In this document: piece after piece, positions 30,034 to 38,829 of the stretch
How the letters are laid out: every line of letters begins with the position of its first letter
Position numbering within the stretch: the stretch's first letter is position 1
Source of the DNA: Luteimonas viscosa
GTDB taxonomy: Bacteria > Pseudomonadota > Gammaproteobacteria > Xanthomonadales > Xanthomonadaceae
NCBI RefSeq assembly: GCF_008244685.1
Contig: NZ_VTFT01000001.1
Coordinates: forward strand, 3,203,248-3,267,247
Direction of reading: 5' to 3'
DNA length: 64,000 nt
The notes under the pieces: generated by a model
What the model saw: the letters and a program-made list of their open reading frames with translations, nothing else
What the model was told of the DNA's origin: nothing
The model's database searches: none
Position numbers and translations under genes: made by a program

Positions 30034-32604
30034 ATGAACCGCAACACGACGCACCACGACATGCTGGCCTGGGCGGTCGCGCTCGCACTGGGAAGCGTGG
30101 CCGCGAACGCCCACGCGGACGCCGGACCGCAGGAGGAGACGGGCCCGCAGTCGCAACCGCAAGCGCAGGCGCAACCGGCACGCGACGAAGCACCGACCAC
30201 GCTCGACGCGCTGATCGTCACCGCGCAGAAGCGCGAGGAAGCGCTGCAGGACGTGCCCATCACCATGAGCGTGCTGCCGGAGCAACTCCTGCAGGACGCC
30301 GGCGCGCGCGACATCAAGGAGATGCAGACCCTGGTGTCGGGCCTGAGCGTCAGCAGCACCAGTTCCGAGAGCCAGACCACGGTGCGCATCCGCGGCGTCG
30401 GCACTGTCGGCGACAACCCGGGCCTCGAGTCGTCGGTCGGCGTGGTGATCGACGGCGTGTACCGCCCGCGCAACGGCGTCGGCTTCGGCGACCTCGGCCC
30501 GGTGGAGCGCATCGAGGTGCTCAAGGGGCCGCAGGGCACGGTGTTCGGCAAGAACACCTCGGCCGGCCTGATCAACATCACCACCCGCAGCCCCGGCTTC
30601 AACCAGGCTGCCGAGGCCGAGATGACCGTCGGCAACTACGGCGCGATGGGCGTGGCCGCCGGCTACAACGACGCCTTCAGCGACACCGTGGCCTTCAGCG
30701 TGCATGCGGTCAAGCGCGTGCGCGACGGGTTCATGGACGTCGAGACCGGCGGCGGACCGCGCACCAGCCGCGAGGACGGCGACCAGAACTTCCATTCGCT
30801 GCGTGGCCAGCTGCTGTTCGAACCGAACGACGACCTGCGCATCCGCCTGATCGCCGATTACGCCAATCGCGACGAGGAATGCTGCGCGGCGGTGACCACC
30901 ACCCGCGGCCCGACCGCCGCGATCGTCAATGCGCTGGTCGGCGGCAACGCGGTGATCCCGGTGCCGGACCCGGAGCGGCGCCTGGCCTACGGCAACGACA
31001 TCACCCGCCAGTCGGTCGAGGACAAGGGCGTGTCGGCGCAGGTCGACTGGGACATGCCGTGGCTCGGCAACGCGACCCTGACCTCGATCACCGCCGCCCG
31101 CGAATGGAAGAACATCGGCGCCCAGGACCTCGACTTCACCACCGCGCCGATCTGGACGAGGTTCTACGGCGAGGGCGAGAACGACGTCGGCTTCGAGACC
31201 TTCAGCCAGGAGCTGCGCCTGACCGGCTCGGGCGAGAGAATCGACTGGATGGCGGGCGTGTTCTACGCCGACGAGGACCTGGTGCGCAACGACAGCATCA
31301 GCATGGGGCCGGCGTACGAGCCCTACCTGTCGATCGCACTCCTGAGCAACATCGCCGCCTCGTTCCCGCCGGGGCTGGTCGATACCGCCAACCCCGCGCT
31401 GTTCCTGTCGCAGGCGGCCGGCCGACCCTATGGCACCACCTTCGTCGGCCCCGGCAGCCACGACCACTTCGAGCAGAACGCGCGCAGCACGGCGCTGTTC
31501 ACCAACAACGTCTGGCACGCCAGCGACGCGCTCGATGTCACGTTCGGCGCGCGATACACCCGCGAGCGCAAGCAGCTGGCCTCGACCTACGCCAACCCGA
31601 ACGGCGGGGTCGGCTGCCTCAACGGCCTCACCAATCCGGCGCAGGTCGGCGCGGCGCTTGCCGGGCGCGGCGTGCCCGGCCCCTACATCGCCGCGCTGGT
31701 GCCCACGGTGATCGGCTACATGTGCCTGCCGTGGAGCAACGTGCAGCACCACGGCCGCCAGACCTGGCAGGAGCGCGAGGAGGAGGAGTGGTCCGGCACG
31801 CTGCGCGCCTCCTACCGCTGGAGCGATACGCTGATGACCTATGCCTCGGCGGCGCGCGGCTACAAGGCCGGCGGCTTCAACCTCGACCGCGTGCAGTCGG
31901 CCAACGGACTTTCTTCGGGTGCGGCGGGCATCACCCCGGTGGACGACACCTCGTTCCCGGGCGAGTTCGTCGACAGCTACGAGATCGGCGCCAAGTCGAC
32001 GCTGGCCGGCGGCAACCTGCTGTTCAACGCCGCGCTGTTCCACCAGACCTTCAGCGACTTCCAGCTCAACAGCTTCATCGGCACCAGCTACGTGGTGCGC
32101 TCGATCCCCGAGCTGCGCAGCCACGGCCTCGACCTCGACCTGATGTGGCAGACGCCGGTCGACGGGCTCTCCCTGCAGGGCGGCGCGACGTACCTGCGGG
32201 CGCGGTTCGGCGACGACCTCCTGCCCGATGCCGACCTGGCGCTGCTGCCCGGCGCCACCCCCGGCTTCATGCCGCGCTGGCAGGCCAACGCATCGGCGAC
32301 CTGGGAATGGGACATCGCCGAGCGCCTGATCGGCCGCGCCTACCTCGGCGCGCGCTACACCGGCGACCACAACACCGGCTCCGACCTCGACCCGCAGAAG
32401 TTCCAGCAGGCCTACACCCTGGTCGATGCGCGACTGGTGCTGGGCGCGCGCGACCGGCGCTGGTCGGTGGAACTGTGGGGACGCAACCTCACCGACGAGA
32501 CCTACAGCCAAGTCGGTTTCGATGCGCCGATCCAGACCGGTTCCTGGAATGCCTTCCTCGGCGCGCCGCGCACCTACGGCGTGACGCTGCGATTGATGTA
32601 CTGA
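30034..32604 (+). CDS. TonB-dependent outer-membrane receptor
   Basis: The 856-residue protein has a signal peptide (cleavage near AHADAG, residue ~30), a Gln/Pro/Ala-rich linker and a TonB-box-like segment DALIVTAQKREEALQDVP near 60. A plug domain follows (RGVGTVGDNPGLE, GVVIDGVYRPR), then a 22-strand-type barrel ending in an aromatic residue (VTLRLMY). The ATG at 30034 is preceded by GGGAGGG. It belongs to the large clade of non-siderophore receptors found beside catabolic genes, so it probably imports the island's substrate. It closes the rightward operon, 113 bp after the last ACAD, and may also have its own promoter. Confidence 0.93.
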   Translation: MNRNTTHHDMLAWAVALALGSVAANAHADAGPQEETGPQSQPQAQAQPARDEAPTTLDALIVTAQKREEALQDVPITMSVLPEQLLQDAGARDIKEMQTLVSGLSVSSTSSESQTTVRIRGVGTVGDNPGLESSVGVVIDGVYRPRNGVGFGDLGPVERIEVLKGPQGTVFGKNTSAGLINITTRSPGFNQAAEAEMTVGNYGAMGVAAGYNDAFSDTVAFSVHAVKRVRDGFMDVETGGGPRTSREDGDQNFHSLRGQLLFEPNDDLRIRLIADYANRDEECCAAVTTTRGPTAAIVNALVGGNAVIPVPDPERRLAYGNDITRQSVEDKGVSAQVDWDMPWLGNATLTSITAAREWKNIGAQDLDFTTAPIWTRFYGEGENDVGFETFSQELRLTGSGERIDWMAGVFYADEDLVRNDSISMGPAYEPYLSIALLSNIAASFPPGLVDTANPALFLSQAAGRPYGTTFVGPGSHDHFEQNARSTALFTNNVWHASDALDVTFGARYTRERKQLASTYANPNGGVGCLNGLTNPAQVGAALAGRGVPGPYIAALVPTVIGYMCLPWSNVQHHGRQTWQEREEEEWSGTLRASYRWSDTLMTYASAARGYKAGGFNLDRVQSANGLSSGAAGITPVDDTSFPGEFVDSYEIGAKSTLAGGNLLFNAALFHQTFSDFQLNSFIGTSYVVRSIPELRSHGLDLDLMWQTPVDGLSLQGGATYLRARFGDDLLPDADLALLPGATPGFMPRWQANASATWEWDIAERLIGRAYLGARYTGDHNTGSDLDPQKFQQAYTLVDARLVLGARDRRWSVELWGRNLTDETYSQVGFDAPIQTGSWNAFLGAPRTYGVTLRLMY

Positions 32605-32620
32605 ACGGGGAGGGGCGCGT

Positions 32621-32645
32621 GCGGCCGCCGGGAGAGGGCGGCCGC
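32621..32645 (+). terminator. GC-rich hairpin after the TonB-dependent receptor
   Basis: A perfect 9-bp stem (GCGGCCGCC / GGCGGCCGC) with a 7-nt loop lies 16 bp after the receptor stop. No T-tract follows. It probably marks the end of the rightward operon, possibly with Rho or by protecting the 3' end. Confidence 0.5.
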
Positions 32646-32739
32646 ATTGCGTCCACTGGCGGACGGAGCGCTGCGGACGAGATGGTGCAAGGCTTTGGCG
32701 CGCGATGCGCACGATGCGCGCTCGCGGCGTTCGCGGTTC

Positions 32740-33429
32740 TCAGGGGGCCGCGGCCGCCCCCCGATCGCGCCCCGGCGCCTCGAACGGAATCGTTTCCGGC
32801 GCCACCGCGCCGCCGCTGATGATGAAGCTCATCGCCTGGTCGACGGTCCAGTCGGTGGGCGTGAGCTTCTCCACCGGCACGATCTCGAGGTAGCCGGAGG
32901 TCGGGTTGGGCGTGGTCGGCACGTAGACCGCTGCGAGCTCGCGACCCGTGCCCTGCTCGCGGATCACGCGGGTGACGAAGCCCACCGACTTCATCTGGTC
33001 GTGCGGGAAGTCGATCAGCACCACGCGCTGGGTGCCGTCGGGCTTGGTCTGCAGGATGTCGAGCAGCTTGCGCGCGCTGGAATAGATCACGTTCGCCAGC
33101 GGGATGCGCTGCACCAGCGCTTCGACCCAGCCCAGCAGGCGCTGGCCGACCACGCGCCGCGCCAGCCAGCCGACCGCGAGGATCAGCACCAGCGTCGCGA
33201 CCATCGCGATGGTGGCCTGCACCGAATCGGCGTTGATCCAGCCCAGCGCGCTCGGGAACCACGCCGCGATCTGGTGCGACAGCGGCCCCACCCAGTGCCG
33301 GCTCATGTCCGACAGCAGCACGAAGACGAACTTGACCACCACCCAGGTCAGCCAGATCGGCAGCAGGGTCAGCAGTCCGGTCAGGAACAGGCGCTGCAGG
33401 CGCTGCGCCAGTGAAGGGGGGGAAGACAT
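32740..33429 (-). CDS. DUF502 family membrane protein
   Basis: The 229-residue protein has two N-terminal membrane helices (FLTGLLTLLPIWLTWVVVKF and AMVATLVLILAVGWLARRV). A soluble domain follows with VIYSSARKLLDIL, VVLIDFPHDQMKSVGFVT and VYVPTTPNPTSGYLEIVP, all diagnostic of DUF502. The function of the family is unknown; plant homologues (LCV/COV) affect vascular patterning, which gives no direct clue here. It lies downstream of the kinase gene on the same strand, with 45 bp between the kinase stop and this start, so the two may share a transcript. Confidence 0.88.
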   Translation of the reverse strand: MSSPPSLAQRLQRLFLTGLLTLLPIWLTWVVVKFVFVLLSDMSRHWVGPLSHQIAAWFPSALGWINADSVQATIAMVATLVLILAVGWLARRVVGQRLLGWVEALVQRIPLANVIYSSARKLLDILQTKPDGTQRVVLIDFPHDQMKSVGFVTRVIREQGTGRELAAVYVPTTPNPTSGYLEIVPVEKLTPTDWTVDQAMSFIISGGAVAPETIPFEAPGRDRGAAAAP

Positions 33430-33474
33430 GCGCCGATCTTACCGGCTCGCGATCCCTCCGCCGCGCTGGCCCGG

Positions 33475-35535
33475 CTAGAGCTCGCGCACCAGGCGGAAGC
33501 CGACGTCGTCGTAGCCGCGCTCCGGATCGAGCGTGCGCGAAGCGGTTTCGGTGCGCCAGCTGGCACCGGCGACGGCACGCCGCGCGCAGTTCGCCGCACA
33601 GTCCGCGCGCCATTCCGACACGATGCGCGCGCCGCCAGCGGCGCCCAGGCTGGCCGCTTCGGAGGTGGTGGGCAGGCGGTAGCGGTAGCCGTCGCGGTTC
33701 CCGAGCCACTGCGCGTAGGCTTCCGCGTCCTGCCACGACACGCAGACCACGGGATCGCCGTCGCCCTGCTCGAAGCCGGGCTCGGTCCAGTCGCGCCGGT
33801 CGAACACGCGCAACAGCGAGATGCGTTCGCGGCACAGCGCGGGCTCGCGCCCGGTGACTTCGGCGAAGCGGGCGTAGCCTGCGCGGCTGACCGGACTGGC
33901 GAACGCCGCCAGCGGACGCGTGGCGCCTTCCAGCACCACCATCCCGTCCAGGTTGCCGGGGTCGCGGCCCTGCAGGTCGGGAATGCGTTCGGCCTGCGCG
34001 AGCAGCTGCTGCACGCTCGCATTCGGCAGGCCCACCAGGCGTGCGTGCTCGACCAGGCGCATCGCATCGGCGCGGTCGAGGCGACGGGTGGCGGCCGCGA
34101 GGCGCGCCCGCAACGCCTTGTCCACGCGCGCCCGGTGGTTGGCGCGTGCGCTGGCGGACGGCGTCGCGGCTTCCTGCACGCGAGCAGCCGCCTGCAGCAG
34201 GGGCGCGGCATCGGCGTCGCGACCCGCGTCGATCGCACCGACCCCAGCCTCGCCCAGCGCATCGAGCAGGGCGGAGGAGGTGGCGGCCAGTTGCGGGTGC
34301 CCGGCTTCGGCCCGCGCGGCCTCGAGCAGGCTGTCGAGTGCGCTTTCGCCGGCGGGCGTCGTGAGCCGGCCGGCGCGCATCCGTTCGCGCGCGCGCTCGA
34401 TCGCCTGGTCCGCCGCCGATAGCGGCGCCGCACCGTGCATCGTGGCGGCGTCGGCGGCCAGGGTGTCGCCGGCGGATGCCGCCGCGTCGGCGGAGACGGT
34501 GGTCGCGTCCGTCAGCGACGAGGCCGACGGGGCGGGCGTGGCCGGGTCACCCGCGTCGTCGCCCGTCAGCTGTCGCCATGGCATGCCCATGCCGAGCGCG
34601 GCCGCGCAGACCAGGCCCACCGCCACCCACGCCGGTTTCGGCAGGCGCTGCAGGCGCGTGGCGGCGCGGTGCGCGAAGTCCCGCAGCCTCGCGCCGTGGC
34701 TGAGTCCGGAAAGCGAGACGCGCTCCAGCGCCGCGAGCATCTGCGCCGCGTCCGCAAACCGCTTGCGCGGCGACTTCGCCAGGGCGCGGTCCATGAACGA
34801 CTGCCACTGGCGCAGGCCGGGCGGCAGCTTCGGCAGCGGGCTCTGGGCGTGCTGGATCGCCATCGCCAGCGCGTCGTCGGCCTTGTACGGCAGTTCCCCG
34901 GTCAGCATCTCCCAGGCCAGCACGCCGACGCTGTAGAGGTCCGCGCGATGGTCGACCTGCTGCCCGCGCGCCTGTTCCGGCGCCATGTAGGCGGTGCTGC
35001 CGACGGCCAGCCCGGTCATCGTCACCCGGGTGCCGTGGCCGCGGCGCAGGGCGATGCCGAAGTCGGCCAGCAACGGCCGGTCGGCCTCGTCGAACAGCAC
35101 GTTCTCGGCCTTGACGTCGCGGTGGATCACCCCGCGCGCGTGCGCGAACGCGAGCGCGGACAGCAGCGCGCGCAGGATCTCGCGCACCCGTTGCGGATCG
35201 TCGCCGAGCCGGCGCTGCCCCACGTGCCCGCGCGGCAGGTGCGGCATGGCGTACCAGGGCAGGCCGTCGGCGGTACGGCCGACCTCGTGGATGCCGACGA
35301 TGTGCGGATGCTCGAGCCGCGCGATCGTGCGCGCCTCGTTCTCGAAGCGGCGGCGGCTGACCTCGTCGGCCAGCGCCTCGGGCAGCATCACCTTGATCGC
35401 GACCTCGCGCCCCAGCGACAGCTGCGTGCCCAGGTACACGGTCGACATTCCGCCCTCGCCGATCACGCGCGAGATGCGGTAGCCGGCGATTTCCGGCAAC
35501 GGTCGGTGTGCGTCCTGTGTCTGCCAGCGCGTCAT
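33475..35535 (-). CDS. Ser/Thr protein kinase with C-terminal FGE-sulfatase (SUMF1)-like domain
   Basis: The 686-residue product has a full Hanks-type kinase domain: GEGGMSTVYLG (~22-32), VAIKVM, catalytic loop HRDVKAENVLF (~134), ADFG (~155) and APEQARG. One membrane helix follows near residues 298-318, then an Ala/Thr-rich helical linker. The C-terminal FGE-like domain starts at ~540 (VCVSWQDAEAYAQWLG, YRLPTTSEAASLGAAGG, DDVGFRLVREL). The C-terminal half should be periplasmic, so the protein could sense an envelope ligand and phosphorylate cytoplasmic targets. The ATG at 35535 follows a GGGGG-containing site; the frame open upstream is noise. Confidence 0.9.
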   Translation of the reverse strand: MTRWQTQDAHRPLPEIAGYRISRVIGEGGMSTVYLGTQLSLGREVAIKVMLPEALADEVSRRRFENEARTIARLEHPHIVGIHEVGRTADGLPWYAMPHLPRGHVGQRRLGDDPQRVREILRALLSALAFAHARGVIHRDVKAENVLFDEADRPLLADFGIALRRGHGTRVTMTGLAVGSTAYMAPEQARGQQVDHRADLYSVGVLAWEMLTGELPYKADDALAMAIQHAQSPLPKLPPGLRQWQSFMDRALAKSPRKRFADAAQMLAALERVSLSGLSHGARLRDFAHRAATRLQRLPKPAWVAVGLVCAAALGMGMPWRQLTGDDAGDPATPAPSASSLTDATTVSADAAASAGDTLAADAATMHGAAPLSAADQAIERARERMRAGRLTTPAGESALDSLLEAARAEAGHPQLAATSSALLDALGEAGVGAIDAGRDADAAPLLQAAARVQEAATPSASARANHRARVDKALRARLAAATRRLDRADAMRLVEHARLVGLPNASVQQLLAQAERIPDLQGRDPGNLDGMVVLEGATRPLAAFASPVSRAGYARFAEVTGREPALCRERISLLRVFDRRDWTEPGFEQGDGDPVVCVSWQDAEAYAQWLGNRDGYRYRLPTTSEAASLGAAGGARIVSEWRADCAANCARRAVAGASWRTETASRTLDPERGYDDVGFRLVREL

Positions 35536-35708
35536 GCAGCCCCCTGTCCAACGTCGCCGAGGATACACAGGCCGGGCTGCGTGGCCGGTGAACCCGTCGC
35601 CCGCGTCGCGCGGCCGCGGCAGGCCCGGGGCGCGCGACCCCGACCGGTGCGTCGCGAACGATTCCGGCGGCATGGATCGCCGCCGCAGCGTCGACCCGGG
35701 CGCGCCGC

Positions 35709-36155
35709 TCAGCGGCGCTTGCGCCGCACGTAAAGCTGCTTGCGTACCCGCGCCACCACGTCGCCGTCGCCGTCGACCACGCTGGTCTCGAACCAGTGCA
35801 GGTGCTTGTCGCCGGCGGCGGTCGCCGCGCGCATGTTCTCCAGCGTGGCCTCGTCGAGCCGGAACTCCGCCACCACCGTGCCCTTGCCCGGCTTGACGAA
35901 GTCGATCGAGCCCGCGCGGTCCCAGACGATGTAGTCGCGACCCAGCGCCTGCAGGGTCATGATCATCCAGAACGGGTCGGTCATCGAGAACAGGTTGCCG
36001 CCGAAGTGGGTCCGCACGTAATTGCGGTTCCACGGGCGCATCCGCAGTTCGACCCGGGCGTGGCGCCAGTCCGGAGAGAGGTGGGTGACGTGGATGCCGG
36101 CGGCCGCGAACGGCGGCCACAGGTTGAAGATCCAGCGCAGCAGGGACGGGCGCAT
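35709..36155 (-). CDS. DUF4442 hotdog-fold protein (putative thioesterase)
   Basis: The 148-residue protein contains NYVRTHFGGNLFSMTDPFWMI and IVWDRAGSIDFVKPGKG, characteristic of DUF4442, a hotdog family related to PaaI-type thioesterases. No experimentally fixed substrate is known to me. The ATG at 36155 was chosen because the residues from upstream starts are basic and proline-rich; it also leaves a 20-bp palindrome at 36187-36206 in the promoter region. It stands alone, 173 bp upstream of the kinase gene start. Confidence 0.8.
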   Translation of the reverse strand: MRPSLLRWIFNLWPPFAAAGIHVTHLSPDWRHARVELRMRPWNRNYVRTHFGGNLFSMTDPFWMIMTLQALGRDYIVWDRAGSIDFVKPGKGTVVAEFRLDEATLENMRAATAAGDKHLHWFETSVVDGDGDVVARVRKQLYVRRKRR

Positions 36156-36186
36156 CGCGGCGAGGGGTGCGGGGGAGCGTGAGGCT

Positions 36187-36206
36187 ACCATACGTGCTGG
36201 TATGGT
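36187..36206. promoter_or_regulatory. 20-bp palindrome upstream of the DUF4442 gene
   Basis: ACCATAC-N6-GTATGGT is a perfect 7-bp inverted repeat 31 bp before the ATG. Its AT content is high for this region and it overlaps a possible leftward -10 (TATGGT). Size and symmetry suit a TetR- or MarR-type operator; no such regulator is in the window. Confidence 0.45.
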
Positions 36207-36360
36207 CGCGTCCGGCGAGAGGCGTGGCCGCAACGCGGGCCGCTGTCACGGGCTATCGAAGGGAGTCGGCACGACCGCGCTGGGCAACGCGCGAGGCAGG
36301 GAGCCGGCTCCTGGTCCGGCGCCTGCCGGAGGCGGGTGCGGCCGACATGGGGGTGGGTGC

Positions 36361-36392
36361 TGCCGGGCGCGCCATGTCGGCGCGCCCCGGCA
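36361..36392. terminator. Very stable hairpin downstream of cnoX
   Basis: The arms TGCCGGGCGCGCC (36361-36373) and its complement with one bulged base (36379-36392) enclose a 5-nt loop. It lies 48 bp beyond the cnoX stop on that gene's transcript. No T-tract follows, so it may stop or stabilise the mRNA rather than be a classical terminator. The interval 36156-36440 holds no gene. Confidence 0.5.
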
Positions 36393-36440
36393 CGCCAGCC
36401 GATGCGGGTGGCGACCGGTTGCCGATCCGACGGCGCGTGC

Positions 36441-37313
36441 TCAGACCAGCAGCAGCGATGCCATCCGGCGGCGGTAGCGCCCCACCAGCCCGGCGTCGTC
36501 GATCACGCGGAACGCATCGATCAGCGCCTTCCGCGGCAGGCCGTCGGCGTGGTTGCGGTCGATGCGCAGCATCTCCAGGAACTGCTCGAGCGCTTCCTCG
36601 TTGCGTCCGGCGACCAGCCGGTGCGCCCCAAGCAGATGGCGCGCGCGCAGGTCGGCCGGATCGGCGGCGACGGCCGCTTCCAGCGCCTCGGGCGCCGGCG
36701 CGTCCGCGAGCAGCGCGGAGAACTCGAGCCGTGCGCGCGCCTTGACCGCACGCTCGTCGGTGGACAGGTTGGCCGGCAGGCCATCGAGCAGGGTCCTGGC
36801 CTCGGCGGCGCCGCCCGTCTGCAGCAGGGCGAGCGCGAGGTCGAGCTTGAGCTCGTCGTTGTCCGGCTCGGCCTCGATCGCCCGGCGCAGACGCGGAACT
36901 TCGGCGTGCGGGTCCGGCGGCGGCGCTTCGGCGGGTTCTGCTTCATCGACCGCTTCGGCAGGTTCGATCCCGTGGTGCTTGAGGAACTCGCGTACCTGGC
37001 CTTCGGGCAACGCGCCCTGGAACCCGTCCACCAGTTGCCCGCCCTTGACCAGGTACACGGTCGGGATCGAGCGGATCTGGAACGCGGCCGCGATCTGCGA
37101 TTCGCGTTCGGTGTCGACCTTGGCCAGCAGGAAGGCGCCGTGGTAGTCGGCGGCGAGCTTCTCCAGGATCGGCCCCAGGGTCTTGCAAGGCCCGCACCAC
37201 TCGGCCCAGAAGTCGACCAGCACCGGCATCTCCAGCGATTTCTGCAGGACCTCGGCCTCGAATCCGGCGGTGGTGGCGTCGAAGACGTGCGGCTTGGCGG
37301 TGTCGGCGGGCAT
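36441..37313 (-). CDS. cnoX: Chaperedoxin CnoX / YbbN-like thioredoxin-TPR protein
   Basis: The 290-residue protein has an N-terminal thioredoxin fold with WAEWCGPCKTLGPIL (CGPC near residues 39-42) and the cis-proline IPTVYLV. C-terminal TPR-like helices start near 130 (RLRRAIEAEPDNDELKLDLALALL), the YbbN/CnoX arrangement. E. coli CnoX has a non-catalytic SQHC site and acts as a holdase after chlorination; here the intact CGPC suggests real redox activity, as reported for Caulobacter CnoX. The ATG at 37313 gives the normal N-terminus. It is divergent from the YcaQ-like gene. Confidence 0.9.
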   Translation of the reverse strand: MPADTAKPHVFDATTAGFEAEVLQKSLEMPVLVDFWAEWCGPCKTLGPILEKLAADYHGAFLLAKVDTERESQIAAAFQIRSIPTVYLVKGGQLVDGFQGALPEGQVREFLKHHGIEPAEAVDEAEPAEAPPPDPHAEVPRLRRAIEAEPDNDELKLDLALALLQTGGAAEARTLLDGLPANLSTDERAVKARARLEFSALLADAPAPEALEAAVAADPADLRARHLLGAHRLVAGRNEEALEQFLEMLRIDRNHADGLPRKALIDAFRVIDDAGLVGRYRRRMASLLLV

Positions 37314-37411
37314 GGACTCGGTTCCTGGCAACGGACTGCCCACATTGTGGCAGAGCCGCGAAAAACAACCGGTCCGCGGGCACAATGCGGCCTCGTCCCC
37401 GCTGTCCCGGA

Positions 37412-38617
37412 GTGAGCGTGACCGTTGCACTGAGCCGCGCGCAGGCCCGCCGCATCGCGCTCGCCGCGCAGGGGTTCTGCGACCGCCCCCACGCCGTGCC
37501 GACGCTGCGCACCCTGTCGCGCACGCTGCGGCGCACCGGCGTGCTGCAGATCGATTCGGTCAACGTGCTGCAGCGTGCGCACTACATGCCGCTGTTCAGC
37601 CGGATGGGCCCGTACGACACCGGCTTGCTCACGCGCGCCTCGGAGCGGGCGCCGCGGCGGATGGTCGAATACTGGGCGCACGCCGCCGCATTCATGCCGG
37701 TGGACCTGTGGCCGCACATGCAGCACCGCATGCGCCGCTACCGCGAGCGCGGCCACCAATGGGCGGGGATGCGGCATTCCCCGGAACTCCTGGACGCGGT
37801 GCTCGCCCAGGTGCGCGAACGCGGCGCGTCGACGGCGCGAGACCTCGACGACGGCCTGCCGCGCGCGAAGACCCACTGGGGATGGAACTGGTCGAACACC
37901 AAGCGTGCGCTGGAACACCTGTTCGCCACCGGCGAGCTCGCCGTCGCCGGGCGCAACAGTGCGTTCGAACGCGTCTACGACCTTCCGGAGCGGGTGCTTC
38001 CCGCGCAGGTCCTGGCGCGTCCGGTTCCCGCCGATGCCGATGCGCACATCGAACTGGTGCGCCGCGCGGCGATCTCGCACGGCATCGCCAGCGAGCCCTG
38101 CCTGCGCGACTACTACCGCATGCACCACAGCCACAGCCGCCCGGCAGTGGCGGCGCTGGTCGAGGCCGGCGAACTGCTGCCGGCCAGCGTCGAGGGCTGG
38201 TCGCGACCGGCCTACCTGCATCGCGATGCGCGGATCCCGCGAAGGATCCAGGCGCGCGCGCTGCTCAGCCCGTTCGATCCGGTGGTTTGGGAGCGCGAGC
38301 GCTGCGAGCGGCTGTTCGATTTCGTCTACCGGATCGAGATCTACGTGCCCGAGCACCGGCGCACCCACGGCTACTACGTGCTGCCGTTCCTGCTGGGGGA
38401 CCGGCTGGTGGCGCGGGTCGACCTCAAGGCCGGGCGCCGGCGGGGCGAACTGGTGGTGCGCAGCGCGCATGCCGAAGTCGATGCGCCGGCGGAGACCGCG
38501 CAGGCGCTTGCCGCGGAACTGGCCCTGCTCGCCGGCTGGCTCGGCCTGGACCGGGTCCGCGTGGAGCGCCGCGGCGGACTGGCCAACGCCTTGCGCCGGG
38601 CGGTGGTGGCGCAATGA
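37412..38617 (+). CDS. YcaQ/AlkX-like DNA glycosylase (winged-helix HTH_42 family)
   Basis: The ~401-residue protein matches the HTH_42 family, with LQIDSVNVLQRAHYMPLFSR near the N-terminus. The QID (Gln-hydrophobic-Asp) triad near residues 46-48 is the catalytic motif I associate with AlkX/YcaQ, which unhooks interstrand crosslinks and removes alkylated bases; the AlkZ subgroup instead has Q-hydrophobic-Q. Later motifs LLSPFDPVVWERERCERLFDF and YYVLPFLLGDRLVARVDLKA are also typical. GTG at 37412 is preferred; an ATG at 37385 would add nine residues. It overlaps a possible 71-codon ORF at its 3' end. Confidence 0.85.
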   Translation: MSVTVALSRAQARRIALAAQGFCDRPHAVPTLRTLSRTLRRTGVLQIDSVNVLQRAHYMPLFSRMGPYDTGLLTRASERAPRRMVEYWAHAAAFMPVDLWPHMQHRMRRYRERGHQWAGMRHSPELLDAVLAQVRERGASTARDLDDGLPRAKTHWGWNWSNTKRALEHLFATGELAVAGRNSAFERVYDLPERVLPAQVLARPVPADADAHIELVRRAAISHGIASEPCLRDYYRMHHSHSRPAVAALVEAGELLPASVEGWSRPAYLHRDARIPRRIQARALLSPFDPVVWERERCERLFDFVYRIEIYVPEHRRTHGYYVLPFLLGDRLVARVDLKAGRRRGELVVRSAHAEVDAPAETAQALAAELALLAGWLGLDRVRVERRGGLANALRRAVVAQ

Positions 38618-38829
38618 CGGGCACCCGCATCGGCGGTCGGGTCCGGCTCCGGCGAATCGAGCGCGGCGCGGGGATCGGGCGCGCGTGGGCCGACGACCGC
38701 CGCGCAGCGTCGCAGACGATCATGACGCGGCAGGCCCGCCGGATTGCGTCGCGGCAAGGGCCGGGGCTGCGCATCGCGCGTTCCTTCGGGATGGGCGGCG
38801 GGGATCCTTTTCGCCGGGAGGGCGCATGA
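38614..38829 (+). CDS. Possible 71-residue ORF linking ycaQ-like and DUF998 genes
   Basis: An ATG overlaps the glycosylase stop (ATGA), and the TGA of this frame overlaps the DUF998 start (ATGA), filling the 208-bp gap exactly. The predicted product is Arg/Gly-rich with no recognisable domain, so it could equally be chance in high-GC DNA. The perfect double overlap is the only argument for it. It has no clear Shine-Dalgarno apart from the coupling. Confidence 0.3.
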   Translation: MTGTRIGGRVRLRRIERGAGIGRAWADDRRAASQTIMTRQARRIASRQGPGLRIARSFGMGGGDPFRREGA

